Below are positions 1 to 8,084 of a stretch of DNA of 48,573 bases, in pieces (the stretch's first letter is position 1; each line of letters begins with the position of its first letter). Where the stretch lies: the NCBI GenBank assembly GCA_045639325.1, contig JAZUCU010000001.1:1-48573 (forward strand), in the 5' to 3' direction. The DNA is from RGIG8244 sp045639325 (GTDB lineage Bacteria > Verrucomicrobiota > Lentisphaeria > Victivallales > UBA1829). Both the position numbers and the translations under genes were made by a program. The notes beneath the pieces were generated by a model. That model did not search any database and was not told the DNA's origin. It saw only the letters and a program-made list of their open reading frames with translations.

Positions 1-260
1 AACCCTGGGTAAGACATCGAACAACATTGTTTAAGACCGGCATTGACGGATATGGCGTTCCGGTACGGAATGGCATATTCGCCAATGCAATGATTTTCCG
101 GATATGTCATTGCCACCACGATGCCATCCGTTTCTAACGAAACGCTGTCAACGCGGTGGCTGTCATTATGCGAGTTCAAGGGACTTATACCCAGGGTTAC
201 GCTTCGCTCACCCTGGGCTGTCTGACTCTTGCCGCCCTTACAGGGCTTGTTTTCCGGTAA
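1..260. repeat. Palindromic REP-like repeat element
   Basis: Non-coding stretch rich in short inverted repeats. CCCAGGGT at 190-197 pairs with ACCCTGGG at 210-217 around a 12-nt loop, and GCCCT at 234-238 pairs with AGGGC at 242-246. A further ACCCTGGG lies at 2-9, so the element starts at or before the window edge. A 63-codon open frame (104-295) crosses it but looks like a frame through the repeat, not a gene. From memory, closely similar CCCTGGG-palindrome sequences recur in planctomycete and related genomes, often close to transposase remnants; that link is not shown here. Confidence 0.55.
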
Positions 261-493
261 ATCAAAGGTACTTTTGGACGTTGAGTTTTTTCTGATATAA
301 ATTCGGGAGTATTTAAAGTTGAAAATGCATAAAATGCAGATAAATTTAAGCTCAAAGGAATTCTGATTTTATGGCATAAACCGTCGAAGAGACAAATTTT
401 TTATGTGATATCTGTGGAAAAAATCTTGAAAATTATTATTCATGCGGTTATATTACAGGCATTAAGAATATAACTCCGGAGTGATATCGTTTT
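261..493 (+). other. AT-rich leader before the first gene
   Basis: Gene-free and AT-rich. It carries the promoter for the CE7-like gene at 426-454 and a purine-rich CCGGAGTG about 13 bases before the ATG at 494. Nothing else was recognised in it. Confidence 0.5.
426..454 (+). promoter_or_regulatory. Sigma-70-type promoter of CE7-like gene
   Basis: TTGAAA at 426-431, a 17-bp spacer, then TATATT at 449-454, about 40 bp before the start codon. The spacing is ideal and it is the only good match upstream of the gene. Confidence 0.6.
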
Positions 494-1711
494 ATGTCTG
501 AATTGCCTGTGATCACGGTTGACCGTCCTTCTCATCGCTATTGGGTTGGCGAGGAAGCTGTGTTTTCCATTACGTCCCTTGAAAGTCGGAAGATCGATGT
601 GAAATTCCTCACCGATGACCGGCAGATTCTTTTTGGACAGCAGTTGTCACTTCAGGCCGGGATCGTGAGCCATCTGAAATTCGGATTGCAGGCACCGGGT
701 TTTCTCCGTTGCCGTGTTACTGTGCTTTCTGATAACGGGGATGAGGAAACGGCGCAATGTGTGGTTGCTTTTGAACCGGAACAGATTCCGATCCGGATGC
801 CGGAACGGGAAGATTTTCAGGTGTTCTGGGAGAATGCGGTCTCTGAATTGCATAAGATTCCGGCAGACTTCAAACTGACTCCTGATCCTTCGATGGCGAT
901 TCATGATTTTGATTTTTACCGTGTGTCTGCGGCAAATGTGAATGACAGCCGGATTTATGGTTATCTCAGTATTCCGAAAAAGATGTACGAACCGGTACCG
1001 TTGATTGTTACGTTATCGGGTTACGGACCCGGTTTTAATGCTGCCAGCATGTGGGCACGCCGGGAATATCTTGGCGTATGGCGGGAATCGGTCTGTACAT
1101 TATGTTTGAATATGCACGAATTTGAACCGGCCAACGGGCCTGCCGATTTGAAGCGTCAATACGATGAATTCTGTGCGGAAAACAATAATTATCACTATTA
1201 CATGTCCGGCATGAAAGATCCGGCAAGCTCCTATTTGCTCCGTGGTATTCTGGGGTGTTTGCGCTTGACGGAATGTGTTGCCACGCTGCCTTGTATCAAT
1301 CCGAAACGGATTGTGTGGGCAGGCTCCGGTCAGGGGGGCGATTTCGGGCTTTACCTGTGTCATCTTTCCGACCTGTTTTCGGCAGCGATGATCGGTGTGC
1401 CCGGATTCTGCAACCTGGATGGTGTTTCTCCGGTTTTCGGCGGCTTGCCTGAATTCCAGAAATATACGGAAGAACAGAGATTGTTCGATGGTGTCCACCA
1501 TGCCGCCCGGATCAAGATTCCGGTTTTGATGCTTGTCGGTTATACCAATGAATCCAATTATCCGTCCCTGGCATACCCGGTGCTCCGGGCATTGAAAGGG
1601 GAACGTGTGGTATTGGATTTGACGGGGGAAAGTTCTGCGGATAATGGAACGAGTCATCTCCGTCTTGTGCGGACATGGCTGCGTGACCGTCTTGGATTGT
1701 ATACAAAGTAA
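494..1711 (+). CDS. CE7 acetyl-xylan-esterase-like protein, probably catalytically degenerate
   Basis: A 405-residue protein with the layout of the carbohydrate esterase 7 / acetyl xylan esterase family (AXE1) plus an N-terminal Ig-like beta region (about 10-95). The alpha/beta-hydrolase part runs about 105-402. Residues 160-180 (SIPKKMYEPVPLIVTLSGYG) match the family's first core strand. The nucleophile elbow, normally AGGSQGGG, reads AGSGQGGD at 276-283, so the serine position (279) is glycine and a serine sits one place earlier. The family's RGQ motif is absent (the region reads LNMHEFEPANG), the usual aspartate after the penultimate strand appears as TN (352-353), and the HE motif is not clear (SH at 387-388). 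No signal peptide is visible, so it is probably cytosolic. Family members deacetylate xylo-oligosaccharides or cephalosporin C; this one may be inactive or changed in function. A pseudopilin follows on the same strand. Confidence 0.75.
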   Translation: MSELPVITVDRPSHRYWVGEEAVFSITSLESRKIDVKFLTDDRQILFGQQLSLQAGIVSHLKFGLQAPGFLRCRVTVLSDNGDEETAQCVVAFEPEQIPIRMPEREDFQVFWENAVSELHKIPADFKLTPDPSMAIHDFDFYRVSAANVNDSRIYGYLSIPKKMYEPVPLIVTLSGYGPGFNAASMWARREYLGVWRESVCTLCLNMHEFEPANGPADLKRQYDEFCAENNNYHYYMSGMKDPASSYLLRGILGCLRLTECVATLPCINPKRIVWAGSGQGGDFGLYLCHLSDLFSAAMIGVPGFCNLDGVSPVFGGLPEFQKYTEEQRLFDGVHHAARIKIPVLMLVGYTNESNYPSLAYPVLRALKGERVVLDLTGESSADNGTSHLRLVRTWLRDRLGLYTK

Positions 1712-1756
1712 AGATCGGAGGTATGCGGAGAAGAGAATTGATTTGAGAGGAATGAT

Positions 1757-1828
1757 GCGACAAGGTGAATCATGTGTAAATCATGAGCTGTCGCGCAACT
1801 GTGACCGGATTTTTTTTGAGCAATCCGG
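1757..1828. other. Two hairpins between CE7-like gene and pseudopilin
   Basis: GCGACA at 1757-1762 pairs with TGTCGC at 1789-1794, enclosing a nested TCATG/CATGA pair (1770-1774 and 1782-1786). A second hairpin pairs CCGGATT at 1805-1811 with AATCCGG at 1822-1828, with a T-rich loop. Neither is followed by a T-run on the plus strand, so they do not look like ordinary terminators. They may structure the leader of the pseudopilin mRNA. Confidence 0.35.
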
Positions 1829-1922
1829 AAGTCAGATCCCGGCATCATTTGACGTTTTGGGTGGAATTCCGCGTATTTATTCTGCCCATTGTGCGCGTAA
1901 CACAATCGGAACAAATTTTTTT

Positions 1923-2702
1923 ATGAAATCAAAAAACAAATCAAAGTGTACGCAGTTTACACTCATAGAACTGCTTGTGGTGATTGCAATTATTGCCATT
2001 CTTGCGGGTATGTTGTTCCCCGCTCTCTCCGCTGCAAAAGAAAGCGGAAATGCCGCCCGGTGTATCAGCAACGTGAAACAGCTGGGGCTTGCCACTCTCT
2101 CCTATACGGAAAATTATAACGAATACTTTGTCCTGGCGGGGGAAGATTCTCACAGCTCCAACAACAAACGCTGGTGTGGAGAACGGAATTCTTCCAGTGA
2201 CCCCTGGGATCCTGCCCGGTCACCGCTTGCACCGTTTCTCGGGAAAGAAGGCAAAGTCAAATTGTGCCCTTCCATTTACAAGTTGTTTGAGCGTGATTTG
2301 AGTGGTGCGTTTGAAAAAGGCTGCGGCGGCTACGGATACAATTATTTTTATCTCGGTTCCGCCCAGTGGGACGGCAATTGGGATGGCAGATTTTCCACAC
2401 AGGTCAGTCAGGTAAAGAAGCCTTCGCGGACCGTAATGTTTGCAGATGCGGCGTTTACCGATAATTATCAAATCAGTGGCAATTTGATTGAGTATCATGT
2501 ATTGGAACCGGAAAATGCAGGCGGCTGGTCGCCGAATCCATCGACCCATTTCCGTCACAAAAAGAACGCAAACACGATTTTTGTGGATGGTCATGCGGAA
2601 CCGGTAAAGGGTCAGTCAAACAGCAGTTATGTTGATTTCCTGGCAGTACATAATCTTGGCGTATACGGGAACGATGATTATCTGTTAAAGTTTGATAAAT
2701 AA
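1923..2702 (+). CDS. Pseudopilin with prepilin N-terminus and H-X9-DG domain
   Basis: A 259-residue protein if started at ATG 1923, which places the prepilin signal near the N-terminus; the frame is open further upstream but that part has no pilin features. A short basic leader (MKSKNKSKCTQ) is followed by FTLIELLVVIAIIAILAGML, the classic type IV pilin/pseudopilin hydrophobic helix with Glu5. The residue before the cleavage site is Gln, not Gly. The C-terminal region has HKKNANTIFVDG, the H-X9-DG signature of the processing-associated domain common in Planctomycetota and Lentisphaerota. It is expected to be an inner-membrane-anchored protein exposed to the periplasm. The ribosome binding site is weak (GGAAC about 15 bases upstream). 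It lies 211 bp behind the CE7-like gene and may share its transcript. Confidence 0.8.
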   Translation: MKSKNKSKCTQFTLIELLVVIAIIAILAGMLFPALSAAKESGNAARCISNVKQLGLATLSYTENYNEYFVLAGEDSHSSNNKRWCGERNSSSDPWDPARSPLAPFLGKEGKVKLCPSIYKLFERDLSGAFEKGCGGYGYNYFYLGSAQWDGNWDGRFSTQVSQVKKPSRTVMFADAAFTDNYQISGNLIEYHVLEPENAGGWSPNPSTHFRHKKNANTIFVDGHAEPVKGQSNSSYVDFLAVHNLGVYGNDDYLLKFDK

Positions 2703-2725
2703 GCGTTGAAAAGAGGAGGGGGCGT

Positions 2726-2753
2726 TTGAATTTCTGCGGAAATATGATATATT
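2726..2753 (+). promoter_or_regulatory. Promoter of lgt-rluD
   Basis: TTGAAT at 2726-2731, a 16-bp spacer, then TATATT at 2748-2753, 37 bp before the lgt start. Confidence 0.55.
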
Positions 2754-2790
2754 ACGCATATTGTTTTTTCTATGGAAAGAAAGGTGATAT

Positions 2791-3612
2791 ATGAATCAAA
2801 TTGCATTTACGATCGGCTCGAAACCGATTCACTGGTACGGCGTCTGCATTGCCATCGGTTTTCTGCTGGCAACCTGCTTGTTGCAGTGGAAACGTTCCTA
2901 TGCAAAGATGACGAAAGATCAAACGTTTGATGTTGCCATGCTGGCAGTATTTACCGGTATTCTCGGTGCCCGCATTTTTTATGTGGTGCAATTCTGGAGT
3001 CAGAATTTTTCCGGCAAACCGATTTGGGAAATCTTCCGCATTGATAAAGGGGGACTTGTTTTTTACGGTGGTTTTATTGTCGCATTCACCACCATGTGTG
3101 TGTATGCTAAATTGAAAAAACTTTCTGCTTTGCGTATTCTTGACCTGACGGCTGCTGCGATTGCATTGGGACATGCGTTCGGGCGTATCGGCTGCTTTAT
3201 GCAAGGGTGCTGTTTCGGCAAAGTTGCGGCGAAAGGTTTCCCCGGAGCGGTGGTATATCCCAATGGAAGTTCTCCTGCCGCACGTTATCCGGATTTTCTT
3301 AACGGTATGAATTCTCTGCCGCTGTACCCGGTGCAGATTTACGAGTGTGTATTGAATCTGATTCTCTGTGCCGGATTAGTTCTATTCATTAATAAAAATC
3401 AGAAACCGGGCAGAGTTGCCTCGCTTTATATTTGTGCTTATGCGGTGATTCGTTTTACATTGGAATTTTTCCGTGGCGATCACAGAGATTCATTTCTCGG
3501 CATGACCCCGTCCCAGAACGTGGCAGTCTTTTTGATGCTGCCTTTGGGATTGGCGTTATTTTTCTTTTTCTCTTATTCCGGTAAACTGCTGAAAACATCG
3601 AAGGAACAATGA
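2791..3612 (+). CDS. lgt: Prolipoprotein diacylglyceryl transferase Lgt
   Basis: A 273-residue inner-membrane enzyme that moves diacylglycerol from phosphatidylglycerol to the lipobox cysteine of prolipoproteins, the first step of lipoprotein maturation. Length is normal for the family. The signature GHAFGRIGCFMQGCCFG lies at about 127-143, with the conserved arginine and glycine. The first segment IHWYGVCIAIGFLLA and the FYGG motif (91-94, tyrosine where E. coli has histidine, as in many other phyla) also fit. Several membrane helices are evident. The start is supported by GAAAGGTG upstream. Its stop overlaps the rluD start (ATGA), so the two are translationally coupled. Substrates in this window include the lipoproteins at 28802, 29471 and 47586. 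Confidence 0.95.
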   Translation: MNQIAFTIGSKPIHWYGVCIAIGFLLATCLLQWKRSYAKMTKDQTFDVAMLAVFTGILGARIFYVVQFWSQNFSGKPIWEIFRIDKGGLVFYGGFIVAFTTMCVYAKLKKLSALRILDLTAAAIALGHAFGRIGCFMQGCCFGKVAAKGFPGAVVYPNGSSPAARYPDFLNGMNSLPLYPVQIYECVLNLILCAGLVLFINKNQKPGRVASLYICAYAVIRFTLEFFRGDHRDSFLGMTPSQNVAVFLMLPLGLALFFFFSYSGKLLKTSKEQ

Positions 3613-4625
3613 TGATGAATGATGATGAATTGATGATGGAAGAAACGGATTTTACCGTTGAAAATGCAAATGCGCCGGAACAGGAGCATTATGAGTTGGT
3701 CGTCCCCCCGGAATTCGCAGGCGAACGGCTTGATATTGTGATTACCCGCCTGATCGGGGATATTTCCCGCGTGAGAGCGCAGAATTTTATCAAACAGGGG
3801 CATACCCTGGTGAATGGTCAGGTCAGCCTGCTGCCCCGTTTCTATATGGCGGAAGGCGATAAAATCGTGATCGACACTCCGGCGCAGGTGATCCCTGTCC
3901 GGGCGGAAGCGGAAAACATTCCCCTGGATGTGCTTTACAAGGACGATGCTTTTATCGTCATCAACAAGCCTGCAGATATGGTGGTGCACCCGGGCGTCGG
4001 CAATCATTCCGGAACGGTGGTCAATGCCATTCTGGGGATGGATGAAGAAATGGCGGGGACAGACTTCCCGAATCCCATGCGGCCGGGTATCGTGCACCGT
4101 CTGGATAAAGATACCACCGGCTGTCTGTGTGTGGCACGTACGCCGAAAACGTTGTGGAAACTTTCCCGTGCATTTGCCAATCGGGATGTGGAAAAAACAT
4201 ATCTTGCCATTGTGTACGGCAAACCGCTGCCCCATGCCGCTGTGATCAAATCCAATATCGGCAGAAATCCCGGCGACCGGCAGAAGATGATGGTCCTGCG
4301 GGATCACGATTCCAATGGCAAGGAAGCAATCACCTCTTACCGTACATTACGTCAGGGCGTCTGGGAAGGGATCACGGTTTCTCTGCTGCAGGTTCGCCTG
4401 TATACGGGCCGTACCCATCAGATCCGCGTCCACATGTCCCACGCGGGCTATCCGCTGATCGGTGATAAGTTGTACAACCGCGGCAGATCCTGCCCGGCGC
4501 AGCGTCAGATGCTTCATGCCTGGCAGCTGGCATTTCCGCATCCGGTAACGGGCGAGAAGATGAGTTTTGAAGCGCCGCTGCCTGCAGATTTCCGAGCGAT
4601 TATTGATCAGCTTCAGCCGGTTTGA
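3609..4625 (+). CDS. rluD: RluD-family 23S rRNA pseudouridine synthase
   Basis: A 338-residue member of the RluA/RluC/RluD family, which converts uridines in rRNA to pseudouridine. An S4 RNA-binding domain covers about 37-95 (GERLDIVITRLIG). The catalytic motif HRLDKDTTG lies at 163-171, with Asp166 as the expected nucleophile. GRTHQIRVHMSHAGYPLIGD is the conserved C-terminal family motif. Three consecutive ATG codons (3609, 3612, 3615) follow AAGGA at 3601-3605, so the exact start is uncertain by two codons. The acidic, methionine-rich N-terminal tail (about 30 residues) precedes the S4 domain. RluD as opposed to RluC or RluA is a best guess from the S4 domain and overall resemblance. Confidence 0.88.
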   Translation: MMMNDDELMMEETDFTVENANAPEQEHYELVVPPEFAGERLDIVITRLIGDISRVRAQNFIKQGHTLVNGQVSLLPRFYMAEGDKIVIDTPAQVIPVRAEAENIPLDVLYKDDAFIVINKPADMVVHPGVGNHSGTVVNAILGMDEEMAGTDFPNPMRPGIVHRLDKDTTGCLCVARTPKTLWKLSRAFANRDVEKTYLAIVYGKPLPHAAVIKSNIGRNPGDRQKMMVLRDHDSNGKEAITSYRTLRQGVWEGITVSLLQVRLYTGRTHQIRVHMSHAGYPLIGDKLYNRGRSCPAQRQMLHAWQLAFPHPVTGEKMSFEAPLPADFRAIIDQLQPV

Positions 4626-4668
4626 TGGTTTGAACTGAAAAAAAACAGAAAATTTTTGCTGAGATGAT

Positions 4669-4696
4669 TTGATAATTTTGGAAAAGGCAGTATAGT
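4669..4696 (+). promoter_or_regulatory. Promoter of frr
   Basis: TTGATA at 4669-4674, 16-bp spacer, TATAGT at 4691-4696, about 63 bp before the frr start. This indicates frr is transcribed on its own. Confidence 0.55.
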
Positions 4697-4759
4697 TCCA
4701 ATATAAGCTAAAATTGTTTCTGACAATAAAATATAAACTAACAAGAATGGAGAACAATC

Positions 4760-5323
4760 ATGAGTGTAATGACCGATCTTCCTGCAAAGTTGGATGACCA
4801 GATGAAAAAGGCCATCTCCGCTATGACTGCTGATTTTGCTGCAATCCGTACCGGTAAAGCATCCGGTGCTATTGTGGAAAACATCATGGTCGATTACTAT
4901 GGCACACAGACACGTATGCGTGACCTTGCCGGTATTTCCACACCGGATGCAAGAACAATCTGCATTCAGCCCTGGGACAAAGGTGCAATGTCTGCAATTG
5001 AAAAAGCTATCATCAACTCCGATGTGGGTATCTCCCCCGTCAACGATGGTAAAGTCATCCGTCTGCCCGTACCCCCGCTGAGTGCTGAACGTCGTACCCA
5101 GCTTTCCAAACAGGTCAAGACCCGTGCAGAAGAAGGTAAAGTCTCTATCCGTAACGTTCGCCGTGATGGTAACGAAGCTGCAAAGAAAGCACAGAAGGGC
5201 GGAGAAATCACAGAAGACGATCTGAAGAATCTGCTGGATAAAATCCAGAAAATGACAGATGCCGCAATCAAAGATATCGATGTCCTGGCAGCTGACAAAG
5301 AAAAAGAACTGATGACTGTCTAA
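4760..5323 (+). CDS. frr: Ribosome recycling factor
   Basis: A 187-residue protein (the family is usually about 185) that, with EF-G, splits post-termination ribosomes. The family hallmarks are present: an early FAAIRTGKAS, DYYGTQTRMRDLAGIS, the central IRLPVPPLSAERRTQLSKQV, and the C-terminal three-helix bundle segments KVSIRNVRRDGNE and DDLKNLLDKIQKMTD. A GGAG site precedes the ATG. It has its own promoter and a strong terminator, and is not beside tsf or pyrH as in many bacteria. Confidence 0.97.
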   Translation: MSVMTDLPAKLDDQMKKAISAMTADFAAIRTGKASGAIVENIMVDYYGTQTRMRDLAGISTPDARTICIQPWDKGAMSAIEKAIINSDVGISPVNDGKVIRLPVPPLSAERRTQLSKQVKTRAEEGKVSIRNVRRDGNEAAKKAQKGGEITEDDLKNLLDKIQKMTDAAIKDIDVLAADKEKELMTV

Positions 5324-5350
5324 TTCATTTTTTCAGTTCATAATACAAAA

Positions 5351-5389
5351 ACGCATGGTTCCAATTTTTCAGAACCATGCGTTTTTTTT
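5351..5389. terminator. Bidirectional intrinsic terminator between frr and the EFR1 gene
   Basis: An 11-bp perfect stem (5351-5361 with 5372-5382) and a 10-nt loop, followed by seven T on the plus strand and preceded by a short A-run on the other side. It should end frr and also the convergent gene 5412-6221. Confidence 0.85.
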
Positions 5390-5411
5390 ATCTCAAAATG
5401 AGGTGATGCGC

Positions 5412-6221
5412 TTAATTTTTATCGCGGAACAGATCTTCCACTTTGACAGCCGGGTGATGATACCGTTTCCGTTTCGTCGTCACCTGTTTGAATTGGATCG
5501 CCTGTTTCGGACACCACTGGAGACATGCCATGCATTGCTCACAATGTCCGCGCCATGTTGGCATGCCGTTCATCATAATGATATTGGAAGCGGGGCAAAC
5601 TTTCTGACAGATGCCGCAGTTATCGCAATTTTCATTCAGCCAGAAATACTTGTCATAATTCTCCATCATGCAGTCGACTGCCCGTTTTGCGACCAGCTCC
5701 CCGAACATATCGAAGGGGAATACGCGGACGGGACGTTCCTTTTTTCTGTTTTTGACTTTTTCAGCAAATTTGGCGATGGCTGTTTCTGCTTTTGCATAAA
5801 GCCGCTGACAACGTTCTTCTGTCGGCGGTGTGGAAAGGGGAATGTAATTGGATGGCATCTGGACATGGAATGCGGCATCCAGGCGCAAATCTTTTTCATA
5901 AAGAATATTATCCAGAATCATTGCTGCCGTGCCTTTCATGCCGCCGGACGTGCAGAGGTTGTAGACGTAAGGTTTGTGTCCGTCTTCGGCTTTCTTCCAT
6001 TTTGCCAGACGTTCCATGAACTTTACATAGATATGGGGTACGCCGAAACAATAAACGGGGAAAAAGAATCCGACGGTATCCGCATTCCACGGGTTGATTT
6101 TCTCTGCCCGGTTCAGGGAAGAAATGGAAATCAATTGCGTATCATCGCCCAGAGCTTCGGCAAACTTTTTTGCGGCAAAAAGAGTATTTCCGGTTCCGGA
6201 AAAATAATAAATCACATTCAT
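5412..6221 (-). CDS. EFR1-type flavodoxin-ferredoxin protein
   Basis: A 269-residue protein combining an N-terminal flavodoxin-like domain (FMN phosphate loop SGTGNT at 8-13) with a C-terminal domain binding two [4Fe-4S] clusters: Cys199/202/205/209 in CDNCGICQKVCP and Cys227/230/233/237 in CEQCMACLQWCP. This is the architecture of EFR1 family proteins common in anaerobes. It probably moves electrons between a flavin and iron-sulfur clusters in the cytosol; the partner enzyme is unknown. It is a single-gene unit with its own promoter and the shared terminator at 5351-5389. Its presence suggests an anaerobic or fermentative lifestyle. Confidence 0.88.
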   Translation of the reverse strand: MNVIYYFSGTGNTLFAAKKFAEALGDDTQLISISSLNRAEKINPWNADTVGFFFPVYCFGVPHIYVKFMERLAKWKKAEDGHKPYVYNLCTSGGMKGTAAMILDNILYEKDLRLDAAFHVQMPSNYIPLSTPPTEERCQRLYAKAETAIAKFAEKVKNRKKERPVRVFPFDMFGELVAKRAVDCMMENYDKYFWLNENCDNCGICQKVCPASNIIMMNGMPTWRGHCEQCMACLQWCPKQAIQFKQVTTKRKRYHHPAVKVEDLFRDKN

Positions 6222-6272
6222 AAGATCACCTTGTTTTCGCCAGTTGTGTTTTTCGTAATCAACTTATCCGGT

Positions 6273-6301
6273 AAAATAGCAGAAGTAATGGATTTTGTCA
6301 A
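6273..6301 (-). promoter_or_regulatory. Promoter of EFR1 gene
   Basis: Read on the minus strand: TTGACA (6296-6301), 17-bp spacer, TATTTT (6273-6278), about 50 bp before the start codon. The -35 box is a perfect consensus. Confidence 0.6.
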
Positions 6302-6322
6302 ATCAAGACATCATTTTTTTAC

Positions 6323-6362
6323 AAAAAAAAGCAGGAACAGCGTGAGATACAACTGTTCCTGC
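6323..6362 (-). terminator. Intrinsic terminator of nagBA
   Basis: A 10-bp perfect stem (6331-6340 with 6353-6362) followed on the minus strand by eight T (plus-strand A-run 6323-6330), just beyond the nagA stop. Confidence 0.85.
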
Positions 6363-6383
6363 GGGGATTTTGCAGACAGGAAA

Positions 6384-7283
6384 TTATTCCGCAATATTGG
6401 TCAGACGATGGGGATTCGTCCAGCAGACCTGTTCCAGTTCGGCATCGGACAACAAGTTCAATGACCGCAGGAACTCAATGCACCGGGGCATCAGCATGGC
6501 ACTGCCGACCAGACATTGTTTGACCGGGTTATGCAGCTTGCCGTTTTCTTCCAGAATTGCATCATTGCCCAAAACGTTATAACGTCCGGGCGGCAATCCG
6601 GCAGCCGGAGAGGCATCGCTGGTGATAACGATACGTTCCGGGCCTTTGACGCGGATCATGCACTTGATCACTTCGGCGGGAAGATGATGCCCGTCCGTGA
6701 TAATCAGCGCAGTGAGAGAGTCATTGGCGAGTCCGCTCCAGATGGCATTGTGATGGCGGTTGATCATGTTGGGAATGCCGTTACCCAGATGAGTCAGGGA
6801 ATCGGCGCCCGCCGCTGCGATCTGTTCGGAATTGGCAAGATGATGCCCGAGGGATGCTGCGATACCGAGTTTATGTGCTTCCCGGATTGTTTCGGCTGCG
6901 CCATTGGCTTCGGCGGCGAATGTCATAATGGCAATTCTGCCGTCCGCCAGCTCATGGAGTTCGCGGAGACGTTCCACTGTGGGTTCCAGCACATAAGCCG
7001 GATTGTGTGCACCGACAGCACCCGGTTCGGGAGAAATGAAAGGACCTTCCAGGTGGAAGCCGGGGACTTCATACTTCAGCCCAGCGTGATCAATTGCTTT
7101 GACCAGCATGGGGAGCCGTTTCCGGTACGTTTCCATGGAAGATGTGATAATCGTCGGCAGAAAACGTGTAACTCCGGTTTTCAGGATGGAATCCACTGCA
7201 CGGAGGAAATCGCTTTCCGTGAGTTCCGGCGCAGAGAAATCGACGCCGAAACCGCCGTTTACCTGAATGTCAAAACATTTCAT
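6384..7283 (-). CDS. nagA: Short N-acetylglucosamine-6-phosphate deacetylase
   Basis: A 299-residue amidohydrolase of the NagA family, which deacetylates GlcNAc-6-phosphate to glucosamine-6-phosphate. It is clearly shorter than the usual ~380 residues: it starts directly at the barrel segment (FDIQVNGGFGVDFS, where full-length NagA has PGFIDLQINGFGG) and lacks the flanking beta-sandwich strands. Catalytic-site pieces are kept: HLEGPF at 77-82 (Glu79 metal ligand), GHH at 146-148, THLGNGIPNM around His165, and TSDAS with Asp223. The start overlaps the nagB stop by four bases (ATGA), so it is coupled to nagB. A short family variant is more likely than truncation, because the frame begins cleanly at the coupled ATG. 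Confidence 0.85.
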   Translation of the reverse strand: MKCFDIQVNGGFGVDFSAPELTESDFLRAVDSILKTGVTRFLPTIITSSMETYRKRLPMLVKAIDHAGLKYEVPGFHLEGPFISPEPGAVGAHNPAYVLEPTVERLRELHELADGRIAIMTFAAEANGAAETIREAHKLGIAASLGHHLANSEQIAAAGADSLTHLGNGIPNMINRHHNAIWSGLANDSLTALIITDGHHLPAEVIKCMIRVKGPERIVITSDASPAAGLPPGRYNVLGNDAILEENGKLHNPVKQCLVGSAMLMPRCIEFLRSLNLLSDAELEQVCWTNPHRLTNIAE

Positions 7284-8044
7284 TTTGTGCAGAAATCCTT
7301 TGTCAGTTTGCTCAGCTGAGCTGCAGCCGGGACGTCGCAGAAGGTTGCGCAGTCAGGATGGATGCGGATGACAGAAGCGGGATGAGCGGGAGACATTTCT
7401 TCTTCGAATGTGATCTTCATCGCATAAGCTTTACGTGCATCGGGAACGGTGTTGACGATGGCTTTGCTCTTGAGGATCTGGCGGACGCTCATGGAAATAG
7501 CCTGTTTGGGAACATCATCGAGGGTGGGGAACCAGCCTTCGCCGAGCTGCTGTTTGCGGCAGGCTTCGTCGAGATCGACAACCAGGTAGGCATTTTCTGT
7601 GTCGAAGTCAGCCGGCGGATCGTTGAATGCAATGTGACCGTTTTCACCGATACCGATAAAGCAGACGTCGATGGGATGTTCCGCGATGATTTTGCCCAGT
7701 TCTTCGCAAGTTTTTTCGGGATTGGGATCGCTGCCGTTGACAAAGTAAGCGTTTTTCAGCGGAGCGGGGAGCTGTGCAATGAAACGTTCTTTGATGTATT
7801 TACGGAAGCTGGCGGGATGGCTTTCGGGAAGTCCAACGTATTCATCCAGGTGGAACATTGTGACTTTACCCCAGTCGATACCGGGAGTTTTTGCCAATGC
7901 GCTGAGCATGGTGAACTGGCTTGCGCCGGTTGCGACGATGATGTTTGCATAGCCCTGTTTTTCGATTGCAGCGATGATTTTAGCTGCGCCGTGAGCAGCA
8001 GCTGCTGCTCCCATAGTTTCCGGATTGGAATGAATCTGAAGCAT
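7280..8044 (-). CDS. nagB: Glucosamine-6-phosphate deaminase
   Basis: A 254-residue enzyme that isomerises and deaminates glucosamine-6-phosphate to fructose-6-phosphate and ammonia. The family motifs are present: VTMFHLDEYVGL with Asp67, SHPASFRKYI, and GIGENGHIAFNDPPADF containing the catalytic Asp/His region. The frame is open further upstream, but ATG at 8044 follows GAAAGGAAA at good spacing and gives the normal N-terminus, so it is preferred to 8113. It is the first gene of the nagB-nagA operon, which feeds amino sugars (host glycans or cell-wall turnover) into glycolysis. Confidence 0.93.
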   Translation of the reverse strand: MLQIHSNPETMGAAAAAHGAAKIIAAIEKQGYANIIVATGASQFTMLSALAKTPGIDWGKVTMFHLDEYVGLPESHPASFRKYIKERFIAQLPAPLKNAYFVNGSDPNPEKTCEELGKIIAEHPIDVCFIGIGENGHIAFNDPPADFDTENAYLVVDLDEACRKQQLGEGWFPTLDDVPKQAISMSVRQILKSKAIVNTVPDARKAYAMKITFEEEMSPAHPASVIRIHPDCATFCDVPAAAQLSKLTKDFCTK

Positions 8045-8084
8045 AGAAAATTTCCTTTCGTTATGCATTATTGGTTGATATGAT

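Noticed and set aside
104..295. 63-codon open frame at the left edge
   Set aside because: It runs through the palindromic repeat; similar frames recur wherever such repeats are found and it has no ribosome site.
494..1711. CE7-like gene as a decayed pseudogene
   Set aside because: The frame is intact over 405 codons with a good promoter and normal length, so active-site loss rather than gene decay is the simpler reading.
5355..6464. Plus-strand open frame of 369 codons
   Set aside because: Lies antisense to the EFR1 gene, spans its promoter, terminator and part of nagA, and its translation is Cys/His/Phe-rich with no domain. It is a shadow frame.
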